From positions 1-33,831 of the forward strand of contig QEVM01000028.1 of the NCBI GenBank assembly GCA_003576805.1: DNA of 33,831 nucleotides. The letters are read 5' to 3'. The position numbers and the translations under genes are program-made. How positions within the stretch are numbered: position 1 is the first letter of the stretch; each line of letters begins with the position of its first letter. The stretch comes from Pseudomonadota bacterium. GTDB lineage: Bacteria; Myxococcota_A; UBA9160; PR03. Under the pieces are notes generated by a model. It was not told where the DNA came from. It saw only the letters and a list, made by a program, of their open reading frames with translations, and searched no databases. Below are positions 21,532 through 29,033 of this stretch, one piece after another.

Positions 21532-22692
21532 ATGGTCGAAAACCCCGCTTCCGAAGCCGCCCTTCTCGCCGATCTGGTCCCCGCCCCGGATTCGCCGCTC
21601 ACCGCGGCCGGCGTCCTGCGCATCTGGACGCCGCACCTGGCGGCGCTGCTGCTGCCGGCCGCGGCGTTCGCCTTCCTCCTGACGGCACCGCACGCCTGGC
21701 CGGTCGGGCTGGCGCTCGTCGCGATTCCCGGCGTCGCGATGCAGCTCCTCGACCGCTTCGGCGGGCGCCAGCTCCACGCGCCGCGGCCGGATCTGCCGGC
21801 GTGGCCGTTCGACGCGCTGCTCTTCGCGCTCGTCGCGATCCAGTTCGCGAACATCGCGCTGCTCGTGTGGACCTTCGCGGCGCTGCCGTTCTGGTCGGCG
21901 GACACGCTCTTCGCGGTGCTGATCGTTGGCGCCAGCTCCGGCTACTCGGCGATCGTCGTCGCGCACGAGCTGATCCATCGCCCCGATCGCCGCCTCCAGC
22001 TCCTCGGGCGCGCGCTGCTCGTCACCGTGCTCTACGAGCACTTCTACACCGAGCACGTGCGCGGTCACCACGTGCGCGTCGGGACGCCCGAGGATCCGGC
22101 GACCGCCCGTTTCGGCGAGTCGTTCGGCCGCTTCTACCTGCGCACCGTGCCCGCGCAGTTCGCGAGCGCATGGCGGCTCGAGACGAAGCGGCTCGGCGAC
22201 GAGTCGATGCCGCTCCTCGACCGCCGCCAGCTTCGCAACCGGGTGCTGCACGGCGTCGTCGCGGGCGCGAGCCTCTCGCTCGCGATCTACGCCTTCGCGG
22301 GTGGGACCGCGCTCGCGGTGTTCGCGCTGCAGGCCGTGTTCGCGACGCGCGCGCTCGAGGTCGTGAACTACTTCGAGCACTGGGGGCTCGCGCGGCAGGG
22401 CAAGCGCGTGCGGCCCGTCGACTCGTGGGACACGCACTCGCGCTTCACCTACTACGCGCTCACCGGGTTGACGCGCCACGCCGACCATCACGCCTACGCG
22501 TCGCGGCCGTACCAACAGCTCCGCGTGCACCTCGAGGCGCCGGTCTTGCCGCGCGGCTACATCGCGATGTTCCCGCTCGTGCTCGGGCGCAATCGCGAGT
22601 TCCAGCGGCTCATGACCGAGGAGCTGCGGCGACGGCGGCTCGGCCCGTTCGCGGAGCCGGCGCACGAGGCGCCCGCGGCGGTGCAATCGTGA
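21532..22692 (+). CDS. alkB: Membrane alkane 1-monooxygenase (AlkB family)
   Basis: 386 residues. Integral-membrane di-iron enzyme that hydroxylates the terminal carbon of n-alkanes using O2 and electrons from rubredoxin. All histidine boxes are present: HELIH (from H145), EHVRGHH (H175, H179, H180) within the AlkB-type block continuing VRVGTPEDPA, NYFEHWGL (H283), and LTRHADHHAYASRPYQQL (H316, H319, H320). Hydrophobic segments near residues 30-75, 90-115, 120-145 and 235-275 match the six-helix AlkB layout. The ATG at 21532 has GGAG 8 bp upstream; a GTG at 21475 in the same frame falls inside the operators and is rejected. No rubredoxin domain or rubredoxin gene is in the window. It is coupled by GTGA to the following regulator. 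Confidence 0.92.
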   Translation: MVENPASEAALLADLVPAPDSPLTAAGVLRIWTPHLAALLLPAAAFAFLLTAPHAWPVGLALVAIPGVAMQLLDRFGGRQLHAPRPDLPAWPFDALLFALVAIQFANIALLVWTFAALPFWSADTLFAVLIVGASSGYSAIVVAHELIHRPDRRLQLLGRALLVTVLYEHFYTEHVRGHHVRVGTPEDPATARFGESFGRFYLRTVPAQFASAWRLETKRLGDESMPLLDRRQLRNRVLHGVVAGASLSLAIYAFAGGTALAVFALQAVFATRALEVVNYFEHWGLARQGKRVRPVDSWDTHSRFTYYALTGLTRHADHHAYASRPYQQLRVHLEAPVLPRGYIAMFPLVLGRNREFQRLMTEELRRRRLGPFAEPAHEAPAAVQS

Positions 22693-23390
22693 GCGAGGCG
22701 CGCGTGCCCGAGTCGATCGCGCGCGCCGTGCGCGAAGACATCCTGCGCGGGCGCTACCGCCCGGGCGATCGCCTGCCGTCCGAGCGCGAGCTCGCGCAGC
22801 AGGCCGGCGCCAACCGAGGGTCGGCGCGCGAGGCGCTCAAGATCCTCGCGCAGCAGCGCCTGATCGAGATCCGGCCGGGCGGGGCGCGCGTCGGTCCGCT
22901 GCACCAGGCCCGCCTCGACGTCCTGCGCGACATGATCCGCGCCGGCGACGGCGCGGATCCCGCGCTGATGGCGCAGCTCCTCGACGTCCACGAGCTGCTC
23001 CTCGCCGGGGCGGCGCGGCTCGCGGCGGAGCGCGCGAGCGACGACGAGCTGGCGCGCGCGGTCGCGCTGCTCGGCGTCCTCTCGGATCCGGAGCGCGAGG
23101 CCGACTACCCGGCGACGCTCGTGTCGCTGATCGAGGGGATCGCGGAGGCCAGCCACAATCTCGTGCTGCGGATGGTCGGCAACGGGCTGCTGGTGATCCT
23201 CGCGAGCGTCGTGCCGGTGATGCGGCGACTGCGACCGCCGCACGCGACGCTCGTGCCCGCGGTGCGCGACGTGCGCGCCGCGCTCGAGGCGCGCGACGCC
23301 GCCCGCGCCGAGCAGGCGGTGCGCGCGCTCCTCCGCATCAAGCGCGAGCACGTGCTGAAGCAGCTCGAACGCGGAGCCCTCGAGGCCTGA
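22689..23390 (+). CDS. GntR-family regulator, FadR/FCD type
   Basis: 233 residues. The N-terminal winged helix is typical GntR (AVREDILRGRYRPGDRLPSERELAQQ, NRGSAREALKILAQQRLIEIRPGGARV). The C-terminal all-helical part (HELLLAGAARLAAERASDDELARAVALL, and a final ALEARDAARAEQAVRALL helix) is FCD-like, but the D-x-x-F-H metal signature is replaced by SLIEGIAEASHN. So, as in E. coli FadR, the effector site is probably not metal-based. It starts with GTG overlapping the alkB stop. The expected DNA target of the family, TnGTnnnACnA, lies in front of alkB. An acyl-CoA or other alkane-oxidation product as effector is inference. Confidence 0.85.
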   Translation: MSEARVPESIARAVREDILRGRYRPGDRLPSERELAQQAGANRGSAREALKILAQQRLIEIRPGGARVGPLHQARLDVLRDMIRAGDGADPALMAQLLDVHELLLAGAARLAAERASDDELARAVALLGVLSDPEREADYPATLVSLIEGIAEASHNLVLRMVGNGLLVILASVVPVMRRLRPPHATLVPAVRDVRAALEARDAARAEQAVRALLRIKREHVLKQLERGALEA

Positions 23391-23478
23391 GCGTTCCGCC
23401 CCCGGACCACCGTGATCGCTTTCGTGCTACCGCTCTCCGCCGCTCGTGAGACCACACTCGAGGAGGTCGCGCTTCCGC

Positions 23479-24279
23479 ATGCAGTTCCGAACGCCGCTCC
23501 TGCTCTGCCTCGCCGCAGCGCTCGCTGCACCGTCGGTGGCGCGCGCCGGCGACGGCCGCATCGAGATCAACCACGCCTGTGCGACGGGGACGGGCTGCCA
23601 TCCGAACGACTCGCCGGGCTTTCCCGTGACGATGAACTTCGGCGGCGCGGCGCTGAGCTACGTGCTCACCAGCGACCTCGTCATCGAGGACGTGAACACG
23701 ACCGGGATCTCGCTGCCGTACGGGGCGACGCTCGATCTCAATGGATTCCAGATCCGCGGCCCGGTGACCTGCACGGGCAGGCCGGCCGTCTGCGACGCCA
23801 GCGGCGCTGGCTCGGGGGTCTCCGCGGCGGGCGGCGCGGTTCGGAACGGCAGCGTCCGCGGCATGGGCGGCGCCGGCATCGTCGGCTCGGACGCCCGCGT
23901 CGAGAACGTCACCATCGAGAGCAACGGCGGCAACGGGATCGCCGCGGGCAGCTCCCAAGGGCTGCTCGTCTCGAACTGCCGCATCGTGGCGAACGGCGGC
24001 GACGGCATCTCGACGGCGGCCGGCTCGCCGCGCGGCTCGCTCGTCGTGAACACGTCGATCCTCTCGAACGCCGGCGACGGTTTGGAAGGCTCCGGGCTCC
24101 TTCTGATCGGCAGCATGGTGGACTTGAACGGCGGCTACGCCGTGAACTCGAACGCAGGCCAGGCGAACCCGACCTACAAGGACAGCGCCTTCTACAACAG
24201 CAACGGCGGCAACGCGAACGCACAGGTGCTGGGCGGCCGCTCGCTCGGCGACAACTGGTGCGGAGACGCGGCGTGCTGA
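23479..24279 (+). CDS. Secreted right-handed beta-helix protein A
   Basis: 266 residues. A Sec signal peptide (MQFRTPLLLCLAAALAAPSV, cleavage after ARA) is followed by the block GDGRIEINHACATGTGC, then DSPGFPVTM, SYVLTSDLVI and LDLNGFQIRGP. Parallel beta-helix turns follow (VRNGSVRGMGGAGI, VENVTIESNGGNGIAA, VSNCRIVANGGDGI, VVNTSILSNAGDGL). It ends in NWCGDAAC. The ATG with AGGAGG at 23461-23466 (12 bp spacing) is preferred over a GTG at 23446. Two paralogs follow. The fold is that of pectate-lyase-like and adhesin proteins, but no catalytic residues can be assigned. Confidence 0.8.
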   Translation: MQFRTPLLLCLAAALAAPSVARAGDGRIEINHACATGTGCHPNDSPGFPVTMNFGGAALSYVLTSDLVIEDVNTTGISLPYGATLDLNGFQIRGPVTCTGRPAVCDASGAGSGVSAAGGAVRNGSVRGMGGAGIVGSDARVENVTIESNGGNGIAAGSSQGLLVSNCRIVANGGDGISTAAGSPRGSLVVNTSILSNAGDGLEGSGLLLIGSMVDLNGGYAVNSNAGQANPTYKDSAFYNSNGGNANAQVLGGRSLGDNWCGDAAC

Positions 24280-24308
24280 GCCGGTTGACGACGCGACGAT
24301 CGCGCGCC

Positions 24309-24364
24309 ACGGCGGTTTCGCCGTCGCGGCGCCAATGGCTGCGCAACGGACACTCCGTGTCCGT
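24309..24364 (+). other. Two hairpins between secreted-protein genes
   Basis: ACGGCG-GTTT-CGCCGT at 24309-24324 and ACGGACAC-TCC-GTGTCCGT at 24346-24364, both perfect. The second stem ends exactly where the GAGGGAG ribosome site (24365-24371) of the next gene begins. They could act as an mRNA stability element, a terminator without U-tract, or a translational switch. Confidence 0.4.
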
Positions 24365-24377
24365 GAGGGAGCACGGC

Positions 24378-25196
24378 ATGCGAATCCTCTCGGGACTGCT
24401 CTGCCTGGGAGCCGCGGCGATGCTCGCGACGCCCGCGTCGGCGGCGAACGAGATCTCGACCGACGTCACCGTCGATCTCTCGGGCACGCTCGCGACCGAC
24501 CACGATGTCGTGGAGGACACCGGCTCGGGCGCGCCCGCGCCGGTCGACCTCGGCAGCATTCCCGGCGCGGCCGACGTCAGCGGCTACAGCGTCGCGACGA
24601 ACGGCGACGTCCTCTTCTCGCTCGACATCGCGGCCTCGCTGCCCGGCGGCGTCGACGTGACGCCGCGCGACGTCGTGCGCTGGAACGGCGCGACGTACGC
24701 GGTCGAGCTCGCCGGCTCCGACCACGCGATCCCGCACGGCGCGCGCATCGACGCGATCGGCGTCGTCGCGGGCGACCTGCTGCTCTCCTTCGACGTGACG
24801 GTCGCGCTGGGAAACGTCACGGCGGACGACGAGGACCTGGTGCGGCTCGAGAGCACGGCGCCCGACGTGTGGTCGCTCTACTTCGACGGCTCTGCGGAAG
24901 GCGTGCCCGCCGCCGCGGACCTCGACGGCGCCGACCGCATCGACGCGAGCGGACACCTCGCGCTCTCGTTCGACATCTCCGGCAACGTCGGCGGCGTCGA
25001 CTTCGACGACGAGGACATCCTCGACTTCGACGCGACCGGCGACGCCTGGACGCTGCGCTACGACGGCTCGGCCGCGCACGCGGCGCTCGCGGCGGCGGAC
25101 GTCGACGCGGTGTTCGCGCCGGAGCCCGGCGCGGCGGCGGCGGCCGTCGCGGCGTTCGTCGCGCTCGCGCTGCGGCGCCGGGCGGCGCGTTCGTGA
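24378..25196 (+). CDS. Secreted repeat protein with PEP-CTERM-like tail
   Basis: 272 residues. The signal peptide (cleavage after ASA, residue 23) is followed by three clear repeats of about 55 residues and a degenerate first one. Pattern: L-LSFDI - G - V - DEDLVR - W-L-YDGSA - A-DVDAI (repeats near 77-131, 133-192 and 193-247; first about 28-74). The C-terminus has APEPG, a hydrophobic run of Ala/Val/Leu, and RRRAARS, a PEP-CTERM-type sorting signal recognised by exosortase; no exosortase is in the window. GAGGGAG lies 6 bp before the ATG. The stop overlaps the GTG of the next gene. Function is unknown; Asp-rich turns could bind calcium. Confidence 0.7.
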   Translation: MRILSGLLCLGAAAMLATPASAANEISTDVTVDLSGTLATDHDVVEDTGSGAPAPVDLGSIPGAADVSGYSVATNGDVLFSLDIAASLPGGVDVTPRDVVRWNGATYAVELAGSDHAIPHGARIDAIGVVAGDLLLSFDVTVALGNVTADDEDLVRLESTAPDVWSLYFDGSAEGVPAAADLDGADRIDASGHLALSFDISGNVGGVDFDDEDILDFDATGDAWTLRYDGSAAHAALAAADVDAVFAPEPGAAAAAVAAFVALALRRRAARS

Positions 25197-25960
25197 GGGC
25201 GGCGCTCGCGTTGCTCGGTCTCGTCGCGTCGGCGTCGCCCGCCTTCGCCGGCGACGGCGCCTTCGAGATCCACCAGGCGTGCGTCGCGGCGGGCTGCTTC
25301 GCGGGCGACGGCCCCGGCTTTCCGGTGCAGATCCAGTCGCCGGGCAGCTACGTGCTGACCAGCGACCTGACGGTGCCGGATCCGAACACGGGCGGGATCG
25401 CGATCCAGGTCGCCGACGTCGCGCTCGATCTGAACGGCTTCGCCGTGCGCGGGCCGGTCGCGTGCACGGGCGAGCCGGTGACGAGCTGCCTGCCCGCCGG
25501 CGCCGGGGACGGGATCTCGGTGATCCGCGACGGCTTCGTTCGCGGCGGCATCGTGCGCGGCTTCGGCGACATCGGCATCGCGGGCGGGACCGACACGCGC
25601 ATTGCGGACGTGATCGTGACGCACAACGGCGGCATCGGGATCGCGCTCTCGCGCGGCGCGTCGGTGCGGAACGCCACGGTGACCTTCAACGGGGCCTCGG
25701 GCATCACCGCCAACACCGGCGGCGGATTCGCGGAGGTCGCGGGCTGCACCGTGCGCGGCAACGCCGCCGACGGCGTCGCAGCGACGGCCGGCCTCATCGT
25801 GGACAGCCGCTTCCAGAACAACGGCGCCACCGGCATCACGGGCGGCGCCGCGGCCGGCCGCAACGTGGTGAGCGGCAACGGCGGCGCGTCGCAGGTGGGC
25901 GCCAGCATCGACGCGATCGACTGCAACCAGGTGTCGAGCGTCGTCGTGTGCCCGCCGTGA
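25193..25960 (+). CDS. Secreted right-handed beta-helix protein B
   Basis: 255 residues, start GTG in a GTGA overlap with the repeat-protein gene. Signal peptide of 19 residues ending AFA. The mature N-terminus GDGAFEIHQACVAAGCFAGD and the blocks SPGSYVLTSDLTV and VALDLNGFAVRGP are shared with proteins A and C. Beta-helix turns follow (RNATVTFNGASGITANTGGG, VAGCTVRGNAADGVAA). It ends with a Cys pair region (DCNQVSSVVVCPP). It is most like C at its N-terminus. Translational coupling to the PEP-CTERM protein suggests equimolar production. Confidence 0.8.
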   Translation: MRAALALLGLVASASPAFAGDGAFEIHQACVAAGCFAGDGPGFPVQIQSPGSYVLTSDLTVPDPNTGGIAIQVADVALDLNGFAVRGPVACTGEPVTSCLPAGAGDGISVIRDGFVRGGIVRGFGDIGIAGGTDTRIADVIVTHNGGIGIALSRGASVRNATVTFNGASGITANTGGGFAEVAGCTVRGNAADGVAATAGLIVDSRFQNNGATGITGGAAAGRNVVSGNGGASQVGASIDAIDCNQVSSVVVCPP

Positions 25961-26017
25961 GACCGACTGCCCTGGAATCGTCCGGCGAAGAGACCATCAC
26001 CATGCTCGGAGGCAATC

Positions 26018-26869
26018 ATGCTCGTTGACGGAGCCGTCGTGCGACGGCTGATGCTCGTGTCTTCGATCGCGCTGCTCGCGCTTCCGCTCGCCGCTCTCGC
26101 CGGCGACGGCCGTATCGAGATCAACCAGGCGTGCGTCGCGGCGGGATGCTTCGCCGGCGACACACCGGGCTTCCCGGTGACGCTGGCGAGCCCGGGCGCC
26201 TACGTGCTGACGAGCAACCTCACGGTTCCCGCCTCCGATGGCGTCGTCGCCACGGTCGCAGGCGTCGACCTCGACCTGAACGGATTCCAGATCACCGGCC
26301 CCGGATCCTGCGTCGCGACGCTGGGCGGCGACGGCAAGCTGACGGGCGTCTCGTGCGCCGGAACGACGGGAACGGGCGTCACTGGAGTCACCTCCATTCG
26401 GGACGGCACCGTGCGCGGCTTCGCGACGGGAATCGACTCGCCGCAGGGGACGGTGTTCCGCGTCGAGCGCGTGACGGTGCGCGAAACCAGCAGCGACGCG
26501 ATCGATGCGTCCGGGGTGCGTTTGATCCTGACCGACAGCGTGATCTCCACCAACGCGGGCGACGGCGTGTCGGGTCAGAACAGTCTCAGCTCGTTCACCG
26601 TCGCGCGCTGCATCTTCGAGCGCAACGACCAGGGCCTCTACCTGGCGAACGGCGTGGCGAGCGAAAGCGTCTTCGTCGAGAACACCGAGGCCCTGCGCTC
26701 CAACGTCGGCGGGTCGGGACTCGTCGTGAACAGCAGCTTCTTCCGCAACGTCACGGCGCTCGGCGGCGGCGACGCGCGCTACCGGAGCAACGTCTTCGAG
26801 GACACGACCAACGCCCTCGGCGGCACCAACCTCGGCGCGAACGTCTGCAACGGAGCCGCGTGTCCGTGA
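26018..26869 (+). CDS. Secreted right-handed beta-helix protein C
   Basis: 283 residues. The signal peptide ends ALA; the mature part begins GDGRIEINQACVAAGCFAGD, then ASPGAYVLTSNLTV and VDLDLNGFQITGP. Helix turns include FRVERVTVRETSSDAI, LILTDSVISTNAGDGVSG and VARCIFERNDQGLYL. It closes with NVCNGAACP, matching the Cys-containing end of protein A. GGAGG (26008-26012) sits 5 bp before the ATG. Conserved Cys at both ends in all three paralogs could form disulfides that cap the helix. Confidence 0.8.
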   Translation: MLVDGAVVRRLMLVSSIALLALPLAALAGDGRIEINQACVAAGCFAGDTPGFPVTLASPGAYVLTSNLTVPASDGVVATVAGVDLDLNGFQITGPGSCVATLGGDGKLTGVSCAGTTGTGVTGVTSIRDGTVRGFATGIDSPQGTVFRVERVTVRETSSDAIDASGVRLILTDSVISTNAGDGVSGQNSLSSFTVARCIFERNDQGLYLANGVASESVFVENTEALRSNVGGSGLVVNSSFFRNVTALGGGDARYRSNVFEDTTNALGGTNLGANVCNGAACP

Positions 26870-26873
26870 ACGC

Positions 26874-27422
26874 TCAGCTCGTGAAGGCGCCGTAGACCAG
26901 CAGCAGCCAGATCGCGACGCCCGCCGCCAGCTTGCCGAAGGTGCCGGCGAGCTTGCCGGCCGCCGCGCCGAGCGCGGCGCGCATCTTCTCGTGCGGGTGG
27001 CGCTGGTGCTCCGCGCTCGCTTCGCCGAGCCAGGCGCCCGCGAAGCTGCCGATCAAGCCGCCCGCCAACGTGCCGGCGATCGGGATCGGGATCAGCGGCG
27101 TGAAGAAGATCGCGCCCGCGATGCCGCCGACGAACGCGCCGATCATCCCGCGCCGCGTCGCGCCGCCCGCCTTCGCGCCGGCCGCGCCCGCGATCGCTTC
27201 GACCGCCTCCGCCGCCGCGCCGATCGCGATGCAGACACCGAGCAGCGTCGAGCCGAAGTGGATCGGCGCGTGGCCGGTGAACGGGATCGCGTCGAAGAGC
27301 TGCACCGCGAACGCGAGCCCGATCATCGCCCAAAGCCCGGGCAGCCCGATCGGGACGAGTCCCAGGCACGCGAGCGACGCCAGTGCGAAGAGCGTCGCGA
27401 CCAGGTAGCTGGACCACTCCAC
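26874..27422 (-). CDS. DUF456 family membrane protein
   Basis: 182 residues. The N-terminal hydrophobic helices (LVATLFALASLACLGLVPIG, PGLWAMIGLAFAVQLF) and glycine-rich helices (GAFVGGIAGAIFFTPL, GTLAGGLIGSFAGAWLGE) match DUF456, an inner-membrane family of unknown function. The last helix is LAAGVAIWLLLVYGAF. It converges on beta-helix gene C with 4 bp between stops and lies downstream of nothing on its own strand except the macro-domain gene, which is 38 bp upstream and probably co-transcribed. Confidence 0.75.
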   Translation of the reverse strand: MEWSSYLVATLFALASLACLGLVPIGLPGLWAMIGLAFAVQLFDAIPFTGHAPIHFGSTLLGVCIAIGAAAEAVEAIAGAAGAKAGGATRRGMIGAFVGGIAGAIFFTPLIPIPIAGTLAGGLIGSFAGAWLGEASAEHQRHPHEKMRAALGAAAGKLAGTFGKLAAGVAIWLLLVYGAFTS

Positions 27423-27460
27423 GCGGCGAGCCTAGCCGATGCGCGCGGCGCGCCGGCTCG

Positions 27461-27961
27461 CTAGAGGCCGGGCTCGTCCGCGACGACGCCCTTGCGGTAC
27501 GTCGTGTACACGAAGATCGGGATGTGCAGCGTCCCGAGGTGGCGGCGCACGAGCGGCTCGACTTCGTTCCAGCCGAGGCCGCCGACGCCGGTGGCGAGAC
27601 GCGGCAGCGCGAGGCTCTCGATCTGCTCGGCCTCGACGTGCTTGCGCAGCGCGGCGAGCGCGTGGCCCACCCACTCGACGCGCGCGCGGCCCGGCTTGGC
27701 GCCCTGCCCGTAGGCGGCGCCCTGCGTGAACAGGCTCACGATGTGGACGGGTCCGCGCGGGCCGACGCCCGACCACGCCCACAGCCCGCCTTCCTTCGCG
27801 TGCGTGTCGTGACAGTAGTGGCGGAAGTCCTTGTACATCGCCGGCCAGCGTTCGCGCAGCGCGAGGGCGAGCCCGCTCTTGAAGTCGTCGTTCGGCGCGA
27901 CGCCGTGCGCGATCGCGCGTGCGCGGGAGAGCAGGATGTCGCCGGCCGCTTCGTGGATCAT
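27461..27961 (-). CDS. Macro-domain (ADP-ribose-binding) protein
   Basis: 166 residues, a single macro domain. The N-terminus EAAGDILLSRARAIAHGVAPND corresponds to the ADP-ribose-binding loop, and LALPRLATGVGGLGW to the second diphosphate loop. VYTTYRKG is near the end. Relatives hydrolyse ADP-ribose-1''-phosphate, O-acetyl-ADP-ribose or ADP-ribosyl-protein/DNA bonds. The usual catalytic Asn/His are not clearly assignable; H19 and N23 are candidates. No DarT-like toxin lies beside it, so a DarTG-type antitoxin role is not supported here. Confidence 0.75.
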   Translation of the reverse strand: MIHEAAGDILLSRARAIAHGVAPNDDFKSGLALALRERWPAMYKDFRHYCHDTHAKEGGLWAWSGVGPRGPVHIVSLFTQGAAYGQGAKPGRARVEWVGHALAALRKHVEAEQIESLALPRLATGVGGLGWNEVEPLVRRHLGTLHIPIFVYTTYRKGVVADEPGL

Positions 27962-28073
27962 GGTCCGCCTCTGGATGGGGCGGCCAGTATGACGGCCGGC
28001 CCTCGTTCGTCACGCCCGGCCGGCGCGATCGGGTTCCGATAGGCTTCGCCGCCACGTTCGCGAAGGAGACCGC

Positions 28074-29033
28074 GTGCAGCAGGAAGAGGCGTCGCGCTTC
28101 GCATTCGAGTCGACCGCCGAAGACGTCGCCGCCGGCGTGGACCTGCGCGGCAAGCTGGCCGTGGTGACGGGCGCTTCGGGCGGGCTCGGCGCCGAGACGG
28201 CGCGCGTGCTCGCGAGTCGCGGCGCGCGCGTCGTCCTCGCCGCGCGCGACGTCGCGAAGGCGGAGCGGATCGCGGCGCGGATCGCCGCGGACACGGGCAG
28301 CGACGCGCTCGAGGTCTGCGCCGTCGAGCTCGGCTCGCTGCCGAGCGTGCGCGCCTGCGCGGAGGCGATCCGCGCGCGCCACCCGGCGATCCACCTTCTC
28401 GTGAACAACGCCGGCGTGATGGCGTGTCCGCTGGCGCGCACCGAGCAGGGCTTCGAGCTCCAGTTCGGCACCAACCATCTCGGCCACTTCCTGCTGTCGG
28501 GGCTGCTGCTGCCGGCGCTGCGCGCGGCCGGCGGCGCGCGCGTCGTGTGCGTCAGCTCGCGCGGCCACCGCTTCGGAACGGTGTCGCTCGACGATCCCAA
28601 CTACGAGCGCCGGCCCTACGAGAAGTGGGAGGCCTACGGACAGGCGAAGACGGCGAACATCTGGCACGCGCTCGAGCTCGACCGCCGCGAGCGCACAAAC
28701 GGCGTGCGCGCCTTCGCGCTCCATCCGGGCGCGATCATGACCGAGCTCGGCCGGCATCTCACGGCCGAAGACATCGAGACGCTGCGCGCGCGCGCCGGCA
28801 CGGGCGGCATGAAGTGGAAGACGCCGCAGCAGGGCGCCGCGACGCAGGTGTGGGCCGCGACCGCGCCGGAGCTCGAAGGGCGCGGCGGGCTCTACCTCGA
28901 GGACTGCCACGTCGCGGGTCCGCAGCCCGCGGACATGAGCGCCACCGGCTACGCGCCGTGGGCGCTCGACGCGGACGGCGCCGCAAAGCTGTGGGCGCTC
29001 TCGGAGCAGCTCGTCGGAGCGCAGCTCGGATGA
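28074..29033 (+). CDS. Short-chain dehydrogenase/reductase (retinol-dehydrogenase-like)
   Basis: 319 residues, longer than classical SDRs and of the RDH/WW-oxidoreductase-like type. Cofactor loop TGASGGLG (32-39), NNAG (111-114), FGTNHLGHFLL, catalytic Ser in VCVSSRGHR (161/162), and Y188-x-x-x-K192 in AYGQAKTAN. ALHPGAIMTELGRHL follows. AARD after the second strand favours NADP(H). GTG start with AAGGAG 5 bp upstream. A TAGGCT -10-like box is at 28040-28045 but without a good -35. Its stop overlaps the hydrolase ATG. Substrate is unknown; long-chain alcohols or aldehydes are possible. Confidence 0.85.
   Translation: MQQEEASRFAFESTAEDVAAGVDLRGKLAVVTGASGGLGAETARVLASRGARVVLAARDVAKAERIAARIAADTGSDALEVCAVELGSLPSVRACAEAIRARHPAIHLLVNNAGVMACPLARTEQGFELQFGTNHLGHFLLSGLLLPALRAAGGARVVCVSSRGHRFGTVSLDDPNYERRPYEKWEAYGQAKTANIWHALELDRRERTNGVRAFALHPGAIMTELGRHLTAEDIETLRARAGTGGMKWKTPQQGAATQVWAATAPELEGRGGLYLEDCHVAGPQPADMSATGYAPWALDADGAAKLWALSEQLVGAQLG

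Noticed and set aside
24285..24313. Promoter at TTGACG before the repeat-protein gene
   Set aside because: No acceptable -10 element at 16-18 bp.
27461..27961. DarTG-type toxin-antitoxin system
   Set aside because: Only a macro domain is present; no ADP-ribosyltransferase gene is beside it.
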